64,000 bases of DNA from Paenibacillus taihuensis (GCF_003386535.1 NZ_QTTN01000007.1:1-64000); one strand, 5' to 3'; shown: positions 37,869 through 46,529, numbered from the stretch's first letter. Notes: a model not told the origin generated them from the letters alone. A program made the numbers and translations.

Positions 37869-39314
37869 CTATTGAACTATGATCTCGCGCAATTGCACAT
37901 GAACTGCATCCGTATCTCGCAATGTTTCACCGCTGATCCATGCACTTACTTGCATCCCGACTTTAAGGTCCGAAGGAATAAGTCCAGTTTCATGAGACGT
38001 CGAATGAATATACAGATCATCATCTGGCGTACCTAGCCAAACTAAAGAATCCGCCTCTTCTCCTTCGAGACGATCAGGCTGGATTGTAATTCTTCCAGAT
38101 TTGTCGATTGACGTAATCGTTCCCGTTACATCTGGCTGCTCGTTTCGTGCTTCTTCTACGATGCGAAGTGAGAATGAACGCCCCACTAGCTCATAGATGG
38201 ACTGCTTTAAAGCTTTGAAGGCTTCGTTAGTAACGGGTTGACGATTCCAAGCAAAATTCCTTACAGTAAGCGCGATCCCTTGAGCACTCACTCTCACATC
38301 GACCGGATGCAACCCGTAATCCGAAAACATCTCCTGTCTTCCGTAGAACTTCGCCACCGCCTGGCTTAACTTCGATTTCAACGTATAACCAAACGGATAA
38401 ACAGGCTCGGATTGAAAGTTCGGAGTAGCACGAACGAGTACATATGCGGCTTCGAAGGGCACGTCTGTTACGACAGTCCGAGTCAGGTCGCCATTAGGCG
38501 CAAGCTCCTTGATGGAAGTGGCAGTTTTGCCGTTCTTGTCTACAGCAATGATGCTTAGCGTTATAGATGACGGGCGCTCTCCATATCCTTCTTCCCGCTC
38601 GAATGTGAAGCTCAGACGGTTGGCGGAAGCTCCTGAACTGAGCCGTACCTGGTGTTGGGTCAAAACCGTCGGAATAAGCGGATATGGCGCGTCCGACATG
38701 ATTGGAGGATACGCTGGATGATGAACATCACGAATAATCACTTGAGACAAAAGTCGATCAAAGGTAGGATCCATAACAGCCAGCGCAGTGTGATTTCTAC
38801 CTACAGTTCTTGTCTCGTAAGAGTAGGAATACCTTAGGCCGCGGAGAATCGGCGTTGCAGGGACATATAGATCGCCCGCTCGATATTCAGGTGCTGCTAG
38901 AAGGTCATAGCCCATATCGCCTCCATAGATAGCACTCGCGATGCCCTCTCGCAAACCGCCAACTTCATCCACAGAAACAAGGGGTCTAATCTTATAAGAG
39001 CTCTTCATCATGGTCTTATTCTGCTGCACGACCGGATAGGTCCGTTCCGTCACAATTGCACCAATTGTGTCTGCGAACGTATGCAGCGGCACCATCAGCT
39101 TGTTATTTTTCAAGTACGGTGCTTTATCTCCGGGGAATAACACAAATTGATCATTCATGAGCAATGGGATTAACTGCTTACCCGCTTGAGTTCGTTCACC
39201 TGAATCAGCAATTACAGACGTCGTCGAAACAGTTAAAACTCCCCCTACCATGATTACAACAAAACCATTAAATATCTTCCTCCTATGCTTGGCTATCACC
39301 GACAACAACAACAC
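37869..39314 (-). CDS. Exported protein with copper-amine-oxidase-N-like domain
   Basis: About 481 residues with an N-terminal signal (around residues 15-37, ending VIADSG). Residues 45-170 (PLLMNDQFVLF, NNKLMVPLHTFADTIGA, LYVPATPILRGL) resemble the stalk/copper amine oxidase N-terminal-like domain common in Paenibacillus surface proteins. The C-terminal 80 residues contain a small beta barrel (VTGTITSIDKSGRITIQ). No enzyme motif is seen. The start is uncertain: GTG at 39314 or one of the following TTG codons, behind GAGGAAGG. Lies 20 bases ahead of the small membrane protein gene. Confidence 0.65.
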   Translation of the reverse strand: MLLLSVIAKHRRKIFNGFVVIMVGGVLTVSTTSVIADSGERTQAGKQLIPLLMNDQFVLFPGDKAPYLKNNKLMVPLHTFADTIGAIVTERTYPVVQQNKTMMKSSYKIRPLVSVDEVGGLREGIASAIYGGDMGYDLLAAPEYRAGDLYVPATPILRGLRYSYSYETRTVGRNHTALAVMDPTFDRLLSQVIIRDVHHPAYPPIMSDAPYPLIPTVLTQHQVRLSSGASANRLSFTFEREEGYGERPSSITLSIIAVDKNGKTATSIKELAPNGDLTRTVVTDVPFEAAYVLVRATPNFQSEPVYPFGYTLKSKLSQAVAKFYGRQEMFSDYGLHPVDVRVSAQGIALTVRNFAWNRQPVTNEAFKALKQSIYELVGRSFSLRIVEEARNEQPDVTGTITSIDKSGRITIQPDRLEGEEADSLVWLGTPDDDLYIHSTSHETGLIPSDLKVGMQVSAWISGETLRDTDAVHVQLREIIVQ

Positions 39315-39415
39315 CTTCCTCTATGCATGACTGCGAAAAAAGCAAAATCAATTCCTAAATATTGTATATCTTTCAGACGCTGAAATCTCCTAAAAGTTGC
39401 TAATCCCGCCAAATG

Positions 39416-39448
39416 AAAAAGGGCTCTCAGATCGCTCCGAGAACCCTT
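39416..39448 (-). terminator. Terminator behind the response-regulator remnant
   Basis: AAGGGTTCTC-N10-GAGAGCCCTT followed by five T on the minus strand. It lies 8 bases beyond the stop of the remnant at 39456. Confidence 0.75.
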
Positions 39449-39455
39449 CTCCCTA

Positions 39456-39542
39456 TTAGTTCTTCAAATGCCTCTCCCAGTGCCAGGAAGCCAATACTTC
39501 GCGTATGTCTTTCTCGTCGTCCACAATTAACAATCGGTACAT
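39456..39542 (-). pseudogene. N-terminal stub of a YesN-like response regulator
   Basis: Twenty-eight codons starting MYRLLIVDDEKDIREVLASW match the start of an AraC-type response regulator receiver domain, with the acidic DDE pocket. The frame ends after HLKN, and the phosphorylation site and DNA-binding part are absent. GGAAGG ahead of the ATG is a normal ribosome site, so this was a real gene start. The rest of the 39315-39763 gap holds a hairpin and no other gene I can support. Confidence 0.6.
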
Positions 39543-39763
39543 GTCTCATCGTCCTTCCCGAGTTGTCTAGCTTCTGCAATTGCTCTGCAAACAGCAAAAA
39601 AAAACGATAGCTCTGCCGCCATCGTTCGATCGTTCCTTCATGAAGTCTAATCCTGTCTGCGCCTCGGAAAACAATCTGAAGGATAGCACAGTTTCCCATT
39701 TATCCAGTTCTCCATTTTTCCCAATTTTGTACGCATTTAATTGAAGCCGTTAAGGCTTGCGCA

Positions 39764-40282
39764 TTAACTTACGTATTCACTTCTCCGCTTGGAATCTCCT
39801 GCGGAATTAGTTAAAGGTTTGCTTAAATCAGCTTTGCTCGTCTTCGCTTGCGTCTGAAATTTGAATAGCAGCAGGCCAGCGATCAACGCGGTGACGCCGA
39901 TAGCCTTCTGCCAGCTGAATGGAACTTGCTCTAGACCGAACCAGCCCGTCGAATCCCACCATAACGCACAGACCAGCTGGGATGCCATGACCATCGTTGT
40001 CGAAGTGCTTGGTCCAAGAAGTCGAACGCCTTTCACTACGCATGTCACAACGCCAATCCCTAATAATCCACTAAACCAGAACCATAGCGGCATTGCCGGC
40101 CAATTGAAGAAATCCGCACCTTCCATTATGACTCCAACGCCAAGTGACGCGATAAATCCCATTCCCAGCACGAGCGCCGTTGTCGTGTGAGAGTGAACCG
40201 CCGTGTTCACTTTGTTATTGAACAAGGTTTGCACGCTGACGAGCATTCCTGCCATCAATGCCAACACTACACCAACCATCAT
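39764..40282 (-). CDS. YdcZ-type (DUF606) DMT superfamily transporter subunit
   Basis: The 172-residue membrane protein has five predicted helices and the YdcZ signature (LALMAGMLVSVQTLFN, FWFSGLLGIGVV, LIAGLLLF). Such half-size transporters are thought to work as pairs. A second YdcZ-like gene (41024-41449) lies on the other side of the Crp-family gene, so the two may form a heterodimer. The start overlaps the stop of the regulator by four bases. Substrate unknown. Confidence 0.82.
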   Translation of the reverse strand: MMVGVVLALMAGMLVSVQTLFNNKVNTAVHSHTTTALVLGMGFIASLGVGVIMEGADFFNWPAMPLWFWFSGLLGIGVVTCVVKGVRLLGPSTSTTMVMASQLVCALWWDSTGWFGLEQVPFSWQKAIGVTALIAGLLLFKFQTQAKTSKADLSKPLTNSAGDSKRRSEYVS

Positions 40283-40989
40283 CGATACTCCCTCCGCTCC
40301 CCATGTTGTTCGTAGATATTTCGTCCAGCGGCTGCTTCCAGTCCAGCGCGGTCTTGGACATGCAGCGTACCTCGGTTTCGATCAATTAGATGCATGTTGC
40401 AAAATTTCAGAATGACCCGGTTCAAATGCCTGTAGCTGGTGCCGATCAAGCTCGCGATATCCTTCAAATTAGCTGTGCTGACTTTCGTGGCTTGCGGTGT
40501 TGTCACGGACAACAAATAGCTTGCGAGACGAACTTCAACCGGATACAGCAGATTGAAGCTTAGTGAGATCGACTTGTTATAAAATTTATCCGAAATCAGG
40601 TGCAGCAGAAACTGCAGGAACGATACTTCCTCCCGGTAGAGGTGCAGGAATCTTTTGTGGATTCCGATCGCCTCTACAGCGGTTACCGCCGTGACCGTAT
40701 TTAGCGTTTCCAGTCCGTTCAGACACTCGATTTCTCCAATAACGCCAAGGGGCGAAGTGAAATTCACGAGCAGCGTGTTGCCTTCCGTAGACGTCGTATA
40801 GACTTTCACTTTCCCGCGCACGATAACGAAGATCCATTCTTGCGCCTCGCCCTGCTTGCACAGCGCTTCCTCCGGTTCGAACTGAAACAGTACGAGATGC
40901 TGTCTGAGCGAGCTTGGAAAAATATCTTCAAGCGCGTGCTGCGCCAAGTATTGTCCGATTCGTTGTGATGCGTTCTCGATTTCTTTCAT
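40279..40989 (-). CDS. Crp/Fnr family transcriptional regulator
   Basis: The 236-residue protein has a cyclic-nucleotide-binding-like beta barrel (residues about 15-135, with VRGKVKVYTTSTEG and GVIGEIECLNG) and a C-terminal winged helix (LKDIASLIGTSYRHLNRVIL). It lacks the cysteines of Fnr. It resembles YeiL-type regulators. It lies between two YdcZ genes in one transcript and probably regulates them. Confidence 0.85.
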   Translation of the reverse strand: MKEIENASQRIGQYLAQHALEDIFPSSLRQHLVLFQFEPEEALCKQGEAQEWIFVIVRGKVKVYTTSTEGNTLLVNFTSPLGVIGEIECLNGLETLNTVTAVTAVEAIGIHKRFLHLYREEVSFLQFLLHLISDKFYNKSISLSFNLLYPVEVRLASYLLSVTTPQATKVSTANLKDIASLIGTSYRHLNRVILKFCNMHLIDRNRGTLHVQDRAGLEAAAGRNIYEQHGERREYR

Positions 40990-41023
40990 CGCATAAGCCC
41001 CCTCTCGTTGATCGATTGGCGAA

Positions 41024-41449
41024 TTAGAATGATAAACATAAGATGCCCGTGATCATTAGTGCAATTCCGATCCATTGCGGCATCCGAAGCTGCAGTACAC
41101 GCTTCCCGTACCAGCCGGCTTTCTCCATGCCAAGCGTAGCGAAGATCTGAGCGATCAATACTGCCGATACGGTTAGTGCTGCGCCATTTAAGTGAAAAGC
41201 TGTGATGTTGCTGAAAATAATGATCGCTGCGAGCGCCCCGCCGAATCGATAATAAAGTTTAACTTGCGATAGCTTCCTCCACGAGCGGTCCTTTGTAATC
41301 CATACTATCAGCATCGCCGCAACAAATCCGGTCCCTTGCGTTAAAGTCGCAGCTTGCCACGATCCGAGCTTCTCTCCGATTGCTGCGTTCGCGGTGCTTT
41401 GCATCGTTAGAAATACGCCTCCTAGTATGGCGTATAGGATTCCTTTCAT
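41024..41449 (-). CDS. YdcZ-type (DUF606) DMT superfamily transporter subunit
   Basis: The 141-residue protein has four or five membrane helices and the YdcZ pattern (AILGGVFLTMQSTANAAIG, ALTVSAVLIAQIFATLGME, IGIALMITGILCLSF). ATG at 41449 follows GGAGGAGGAAG. It is the first gene of the YdcZ-Crp-YdcZ unit (34 bases to the regulator). The open frame to its left extends into the MFS gene but that part is a shadow. Confidence 0.82.
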   Translation of the reverse strand: MKGILYAILGGVFLTMQSTANAAIGEKLGSWQAATLTQGTGFVAAMLIVWITKDRSWRKLSQVKLYYRFGGALAAIIIFSNITAFHLNGAALTVSAVLIAQIFATLGMEKAGWYGKRVLQLRMPQWIGIALMITGILCLSF

Positions 41450-41534
41450 TCGCCGTCTTCCTCCTCCTCCATCAACATTGCTCTTCTTATTTAACGATGA
41501 ACCAATGAATTGGAAAAGGACATATGTCCTGAAA

Positions 41535-42938
41535 TTAAAAACAGCCGCCGATCGTTGTCGGCAGCTTGATTTGCGTATGGTAAAAGCAGTACGCGTTCCT
41601 ATCATCCATAGTGGAAGTCGTGGCTGATGCTTCCAACTCTGTTGGCGACATCGATGCCGATGCCGATGCTGATGCATACCAGACCGTCGTCGCCAGTTGG
41701 ATAACCGCCGCGACGTAGAATGGCAGCACCCAGTGGCCGTGCTCAATCATTCTGCCAAAAGCACCAGGCCAGAGCACGATGCTCAATCGCAGCAGAAGGG
41801 CACGCCATCTTGTCTGCATGAATCGTCGCTTTCTGCTGCTTCTTTCGTTGGCTGGCTCGGCAATATCTGTGCCAGATAGGTCGAGCTCCTCAGCGCTGCT
41901 CACCTCTGGACTTGTGCGCGAACGGCGTTTGCTCGCCGCCGCAGCGCTCCGATTGCTGCGCGATCCCATGTGAAGCGATGTAGTCAGCGCAGTCAGGATA
42001 GCGGCGGAATATATAGAGCCGGACCACGGCATTAGCGCTACCGTGACTACGCCAGCCAGCTGCATGCCCACGATCGCCTTCGCCGTGCCGAAACGTTCGG
42101 CCGCCCAGATGCCGCCTATCGATGTAATCCCAGCGCCGGCGTAGGACAACGCCATGACGATGCCGATCTCTGCTTCGGATACGCCGAACTTGGCTCGCAG
42201 CCAGTAGGACGTCATCGTACCGGAGAGCGCCAGCGCCAAGCCATTGACCAGCGCTGCGGCACTCGATGAACGACCCGTTGTTCGATCATCTGTACTGGCA
42301 GCTACAGTTCCAGCTCCGCGTGATTTCCGCTCGCCGCCTTTCAAGCGGTATACGATTGCCGCGCATGCTAGCGACAATGCAGTAATGACCGCGAACATTG
42401 CTCGATAAGTGCTTGCGCCGTTTTGAGCGATTTGCAAGAATTGCGGTACACCAGCGAGCAGGCAGCCAACCGCTAAGCCGATGTAGCCGAATGCCGCATG
42501 AAATCCGTAGGCGCGATCCGTCTGCTGCTTCGCGTGGGCTGCAATCCAGAAGCGCTCAATCGGACCCGCCGGTCCGCCGGAGCCGCTATGTCCCACGCCT
42601 AATCCGGCGACTGCAAGCGAGGTGCAAATAACAGCCGCGTTCGTCGAGAAAACCAGCGTTAATGATGCAACAGCAGTCAACAGCTCGAATGCGAGCAGAT
42701 ATTTTTTGGCGCCGAGCCGGGCATTAATCGTTCTTGCGAACGCCGACAATGAGAGACGGACAAGCAGCGTGAGGGCAATCATGCCGCCGACTGCTCCACC
42801 GCCAAAGCCGAGCGCGTTCAAATATAAGCTGACATCGACAATCGCGATGCCCTGGCAGACACTCCGCAAGCAGGCGATGGTCTGAAGTAAACGAACGTTG
42901 CGATGAGCCGATTTCCAATCCTGATACAACCGCTTCAA
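41535..42938 (-). CDS. MFS transporter
   Basis: The 467-residue protein has about ten to twelve membrane helices and MFS features such as GHSGSGGPAGPIERFWIAAH and the loop between halves at about residues 205-225. A polar, basic stretch (about residues 325-375, SNRSAAAASKRRS to ERSSRKRRF) interrupts the second half and is unusual. A short SASASAS tract near the C-terminus comes from a six-base repeat at about 41650-41675. Divergent from a WYL-domain regulator with a palindrome between them, so probably controlled by it. Substrate unknown; drug or metabolite export is possible. Confidence 0.78.
   Translation of the reverse strand: MKRLYQDWKSAHRNVRLLQTIACLRSVCQGIAIVDVSLYLNALGFGGGAVGGMIALTLLVRLSLSAFARTINARLGAKKYLLAFELLTAVASLTLVFSTNAAVICTSLAVAGLGVGHSGSGGPAGPIERFWIAAHAKQQTDRAYGFHAAFGYIGLAVGCLLAGVPQFLQIAQNGASTYRAMFAVITALSLACAAIVYRLKGGERKSRGAGTVAASTDDRTTGRSSSAAALVNGLALALSGTMTSYWLRAKFGVSEAEIGIVMALSYAGAGITSIGGIWAAERFGTAKAIVGMQLAGVVTVALMPWSGSIYSAAILTALTTSLHMGSRSNRSAAAASKRRSRTSPEVSSAEELDLSGTDIAEPANERSSRKRRFMQTRWRALLLRLSIVLWPGAFGRMIEHGHWVLPFYVAAVIQLATTVWYASASASASMSPTELEASATTSTMDDRNAYCFYHTQIKLPTTIGGCF
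41537..41566 (-). terminator. Terminator overlapping the MFS stop codon
   Basis: AGCTGCCGAC-N3-GATCGGCGGCT followed by five T on the minus strand. The T-tract includes the TAA stop codon (41535-41537) of the MFS gene, and the stem encodes its last residues. Confidence 0.75.
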
Positions 42939-42990
42939 TATTGTGCCTCCTTACTCTGCTGCCCGAATACCCTATAGCATCCATTATACG

Positions 42991-43028
42991 TGTCAAAGTT
43001 GACATCTTCTGTCCACAATCATTAGAAT
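42991..43028 (+). promoter_or_regulatory. Palindrome and promoter between MFS and WYL regulator genes
   Basis: TGTCAA-AG-TTGACA (42991-43004) is a perfect palindrome. Its right half is a -35 box (42999-43004) for the plus-strand regulator, with TAGAAT at 43023-43028 after an 18-base spacer. The position is right for an autoregulatory operator that also covers the MFS promoter. Confidence 0.65.
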
Positions 43029-43056
43029 GGAGCTAAAAAAACGGGAGGCGGAGCAT

Positions 43057-43800
43057 ATGCGAGCGGATCGGCTCATCATGATGACCTTGCTGCTGCAGAC
43101 GGAAGGCCGGCTTACTGCGAAAGAGCTGGCGAAGCGGCTGGAGGTGTCTGAGCGCACCATTTACCGGGACATCGACGCGCTGAGTGCGGCGGGAATCCCC
43201 GTCTATGCCGAGCCAGGCAACGGCGGCGGCATCTCGCTTCCGCCGGAATATCGCACGCGCGCGGACGACTTGACCTCCTCGGAAGTGCAAGCGCTGTTCG
43301 TGCAGCATGCCAGCCAAACGATGGAGCAGCTCGGCATCGGCTCCTCTTTCCGGTCGGGGCTGCTGAAGATAATGAATGCGCTCCCTACTCGGCACAAAGT
43401 AGACGCGGAGTGGATTCGCGACCGCGTCTTCTTGGACACAGAGGCATGGCGGCCGCGCGATCCGCAGGTCGATTTCCTGCAGCTGGTGCAGCAGGCGGTA
43501 TGGGAACAGCGCGCTGCCCTTCTCGTTTATCAATCGAAGGATGGAGCGTTGTTCGAGGCACGGGTCGAGCCGCATGGACTAGTCGCGAAGGGCGGAATCT
43601 GGTTCATGGTAGCCAGCGTTGGCGCTGAGGTTGGTGAGTCCGAGGTAAATAGGCGTATGTTGCCTTTTCGCCTGACGCGAATACAATCCTTCACGCTGCT
43701 TGAGGAGCGTTTCGATCGACAGACAGAGTTCGACCTCGTCCAATTCTGGAGGAAGTGGGTCGAACGTTTTCAATCGACGTACTTTATGCCTGAAGGGTGA
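43057..43800 (+). CDS. HTH/WYL-domain transcriptional regulator (YafY-like)
   Basis: The 247-residue protein has a DeoR-like winged helix (LTAKELAKRLEVSERTIYRD, DALSAAGIPVYAE) and a WYL domain at about residues 135-205, where the usual WYL triplet reads IWFMVAS. WYL domains bind nucleotides or small ligands. ATG at 43057 follows GGGAGGCGGAG. It is divergent from the MFS gene and likely controls it. Confidence 0.87.
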   Translation: MRADRLIMMTLLLQTEGRLTAKELAKRLEVSERTIYRDIDALSAAGIPVYAEPGNGGGISLPPEYRTRADDLTSSEVQALFVQHASQTMEQLGIGSSFRSGLLKIMNALPTRHKVDAEWIRDRVFLDTEAWRPRDPQVDFLQLVQQAVWEQRAALLVYQSKDGALFEARVEPHGLVAKGGIWFMVASVGAEVGESEVNRRMLPFRLTRIQSFTLLEERFDRQTEFDLVQFWRKWVERFQSTYFMPEG

Positions 43801-43835
43801 TTGCAACCACCTCGCTTGCCTCCACGAAAGGGCTA

Positions 43836-44016
43836 TGTTGGATAAATCCCACAATAAAATAGGATTTGAGCGATAATTGCGAGCTATAGTGGAAAAATCC
43901 ACTCATTTCCGCTAAAAACAGACGAAATGAGCCCATTTCGCCTAGAATGAATGGATAAATCCAATATAGCTTTGAAAACACCTTAATATCTGGATATTTG
44001 AGTGGATATATCCACT
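43836..44016. repeat. Array of four TGGAWAWATCCA-type hairpins
   Basis: Hairpins TGTTGGA-N4-TCCCACA (centre about 43845), AGTGGA-AAAA-TCCACT (43896), TGGAT-AA-ATCCA (43957) and AGTGGATA-TATCCACT (44009) lie 51, 61 and 52 bases apart. This is the same alternating spacing as in the next array although the stem sequence is different. The stretch 43801-44603 has no gene; it holds this array and the next, between the convergent WYL and DinB genes. Confidence 0.75.
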
Positions 44017-44067
44017 ATAGCATCGGTGTCCAGAAGTTGGAACTAGTCGAAGGTCGCTACGGTGCTC

Positions 44068-44481
44068 CTGAGAGTAGGATTTTCCGACTCTCAGCTATGA
44101 AACCCGTGAATTTCCAGTGCGAGAGTCGAATTTCTCTACTCTCAGATCGGAAAGCAAGGCTGACCAGCATTTTCTCACTGCTGAGAGTCGGAATTTCCGA
44201 CTCTCAATCTTGAAATCGGCTTATTTCGGGCATGAGAGTCGGATTTTCCGACTCTCAGCTATCGAGCAGCGTAAACTGGTTAGTTGGCGTGCTGAGAGAG
44301 GGTTTTCCCTCTCTCAGAGCCAAATTGGAGGGTATTTCGACTTGAGAGAGGCTTTTTCTGCTCTCAAGCAGCGAAAACGCGATTAGTTGGTTAGTTTGGC
44401 GTGCTGAGAGAGGGTTTTTCCGCTCTCGGAGCCAATTTAGAGGGTATTTCGACTCGAGAGAGGCTTTTTCCGCTCTCAGCG
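44068..44481. repeat. Array of eight GAGAGTCGG-type hairpins in four 111-base units
   Basis: Eight hairpins have centres at about 44082, 44132, 44193, 44245, 44305, 44355, 44417 and 44467. Intervals are 50, 61, 52, 60, 50, 62 and 50 bases. The best are GAGAGTCGG-N5-CCGACTCTC (44182-44204, 44233-44255) and GAGAGAGGG-TTTT-CCCTCTCTC (44293-44314). The last two units are almost identical also between the hairpins (GAGGGTATTTCGACT, GGTTAGTTTGGCGTG), showing tandem duplication of a two-hairpin unit. Confidence 0.85.
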
Positions 44482-44603
44482 CATTCCGGTGCTAGGAAGG
44501 ATCACGCCTCTCTCCTTATACAAAAAAACGCCGCCGCGCATCGGCTGCGTTTTAAAGCTCAAAACCAACTCAAACACCAAGCTCGGCCTACACTTCCCAA
44601 GGC

Positions 44604-45083
44604 CTATTTCCCAAACAAACCTCTACCAATGAAATTAGCACTAACCGGCTTCTTCCCGACTTCTCTCGCCCACACTGAGAGCTGTCCCATATGGTGGATC
44701 TCGTGGGCGATGACGTGGCGCATCACTTCTCCGTATGTATGGTGTTCCTCTTCACCATCGTCCGTAATGTCAATCATCACGCGCTCTTCGAGACTGGCAT
44801 TCCAATCGTATACGATTGGCGCGAGCTCCTTATGGCAACGAGCGGAAAAATCCTTAACTTGTTGCAGACTCGCCACTTCCTCAAAGGAAGGAATAAAAAC
44901 CTGCTGCTGCTGGATACCGCCGCAAATCCAGCCATACTCAACCGCGACAATATGATACAACGTCGGCAAAATGTATCCTAACCCGCCGGTCCGTTTCTTC
45001 ATCAGCTCTTCCTCAGCCACAGTCGCGCACCAATCGAACCACTCATTCCGGACTTGCCAATTGTATTCGAACAGTTTAATCAT
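44604..45083 (-). CDS. DinB family protein
   Basis: The 159-residue protein has the DinB four-helix fold with the metal histidines in LPTLYHIVAVEYGW and VIAHEIHHMGQLSVW. Possibly a thiol-S-transferase; function not established. ATG at 45083 follows GGAGGAAAAG, and its A is shared with the stop of the preceding 58-residue gene (TAATG), so the two are translationally coupled. Confidence 0.85.
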   Translation of the reverse strand: MIKLFEYNWQVRNEWFDWCATVAEEELMKKRTGGLGYILPTLYHIVAVEYGWICGGIQQQQVFIPSFEEVASLQQVKDFSARCHKELAPIVYDWNASLEERVMIDITDDGEEEHHTYGEVMRHVIAHEIHHMGQLSVWAREVGKKPVSANFIGRGLFGK

Positions 45084-45259
45084 TACTTTTCCTCCTTCTC
45101 CAAAATCACTAAGGAATACATCGCAGCGCCGCATTGACCACCCATCGGGTTTTGACTGACCACTCTCCACCCATCTGAAAGCATAGCATTCAATACTTCA
45201 AGGTTGTTCTTCTTTGAAGTTACATAATAAACGACGATTGCTTCTTGCATCGGAGTCAT
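45083..45259 (-). CDS. Small protein of 58 residues, coupled to DinB
   Basis: The frame starts MTPMQEAIVVYYVTSKKNNL and ends SLVILEKEEK; the middle GWRVVSQNPMGGQCG suggests a small beta-alpha-beta protein like the DUF4177 group, in which GWE/GWR-VVS is common. That assignment is tentative. AGAGGGGC lies ahead of the ATG, and the stop overlaps the DinB start (TAATG). Even codon use and the overlap make it a likely real gene. Confidence 0.6.
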   Translation of the reverse strand: MTPMQEAIVVYYVTSKKNNLEVLNAMLSDGWRVVSQNPMGGQCGAAMYSLVILEKEEK

Positions 45260-45304
45260 GCCCCTCTCGACTATTATTAATTGGCCTTCATCGATACAGT
45301 TAGT

Positions 45305-46151
45305 TCACTCGCCCGTCACTTCAAACTTCGGTTTCTGACCATACGCCATGACGAAAAGCATCATTGCATACGATTCTGTATCATTAAAGAGCTGCTCCGA
45401 AGCCGACGACATCCTCTCATATTCTTGCTCTGTAATGATTCCGCTATGGAAAAATGCTGCGAACCGCTTACTATCGAACTGTCGCTTGAAGCCTGCAATC
45501 CCATGAATGTCACTATGCTTGGTAACAGTATCCATATCAATCTGAGTGAAACCTGCTTGACTTAACAAACGTGGTACGCTGCGTCCGATATGGCGGTTTC
45601 CTCCTTTTTTAGCCATGTGGTTCGCGACTTTCTTCAAGACTGTTGGCAAGACATCCAGATCCGGATGTACAACTCCGAAGATACCATCATCTACATCAAT
45701 AATTACGAGTTTCCCTCCAGGTTTCAGGACACGATATATCTCTCGAGCTGCCAGCAGAGGATCATGTATATGCAGAAACAACAGCCTTGCAATCACAAAA
45801 TCAAACAAATTGTCGGGAAGCCAGCCCCATATCATATACAGACGACTGAACAAATCGAAGTCTTGAAGAAGCTACGTCTGAGAGAAGCGATCTAGCTTTG
45901 TCAATAAGAGAAGCATCTATTTCTAATGCAGCAATCTGGCTGTCTGGCAGACTGTGAAATAGTTGTACTGTTACGAATCCTGGCCCGCTTCCTAGCTCAA
46001 GGACGTTCATCCCGTTCTGGAGTCCATACCATTGCAGATTGCGATACTCTTTCTCCCATCCCATCGTTGCTTGCGCCTTTAACCGCTCTACTTCAGACTC
46101 AAATCCAAGGATCGCATTTTGTATATTATAAGTGGATTTACGCTCGTGCAC
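45305..46151 (-). pseudogene. Class I SAM-dependent methyltransferase with one frameshift
   Basis: The first frame (46151-about 45835) has motif I NVLELGSGPGFVTVQL and the acidic end of strand two (ALEIDASLI). The second frame continues with DNLFDFVIARLLFLHI, the post-motif KPGGKLVIIDVDD, and a complete C-terminal part. The join lies near 45835 at GGGCTGGCTTCCC, one base out of register. With that base corrected the protein would be about 280 residues and look functional, so a sequencing error is as likely as decay. Confidence 0.75.
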
Positions 46152-46239
46152 CAGGCAATCCTCCTGACTCTACCAAGTTCCAGCTACTAGCATCATATTC
46201 CTTAAAATGTTAATATTCAACTATTTCCTCAAGTTGAAC

Positions 46240-46273
46240 AAAGGCACCTAATCTTTTCGATTAAGTGCCTTTG
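46240..46273 (-). terminator. Terminator of the rpmG paralog
   Basis: AAAGGCAC-TTAATC pairs with GATTAG-GTGCCTTT around a five-base loop, 33 bases beyond the rpmG stop on the minus strand. The T-run is short (TTTG), so it is moderate. Confidence 0.6.
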
Positions 46274-46306
46274 TATGCTTAATTCGTTATGCTACCAGCC
46301 GCTAAC

Positions 46307-46459
46307 TCAAGATCTTGTCTCTCTATGAAGCGTTACTTTTCGATGAGTAGGGCAATATTTTCGAAGCTCCAAGCGGGCTGGATTATTTTTCTTGCTCTTG
46401 GTCGTCATGTAGTTGCGGCTGCCGCATTCCGTACATGCCATCGTGATCGTTACGCGCAT
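46307..46459 (-). CDS. rpmG: 50S ribosomal protein L33
   Basis: The 50-residue protein [20 protein letters not shown]... followed by [24 protein letters not shown] is L33. The first CxxC (CTEC) is present, but the second pair is reduced to one Cys (KYCPTH), as in the RpmGA type thought not to bind zinc firmly. Many Firmicutes carry two or three L33 copies and swap them during zinc shortage. The frame extends 13 codons upstream, but the M at 46459 is the family start. Confidence 0.88.
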   Translation of the reverse strand: MRVTITMACTECGSRNYMTTKSKKNNPARLELRKYCPTHRKVTLHRETRS

Positions 46460-46529
46460 GCAGATCATCACCACCCTTTGCCTACATGTTATGAACAAAG
46501 GCGATTAGGTGATCATCTATTTCATCAAT

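Noticed and set aside
39427-39699. A 90-residue protein on the minus strand
   Set aside because: The frame overlaps a terminator and hides the response regulator start in another frame; no family fits.
43801-44500. CRISPR array
   Set aside because: The repeated parts are palindromic hairpins that drift in sequence; between them lie repeated and not unique spacers, and no cas genes are near.
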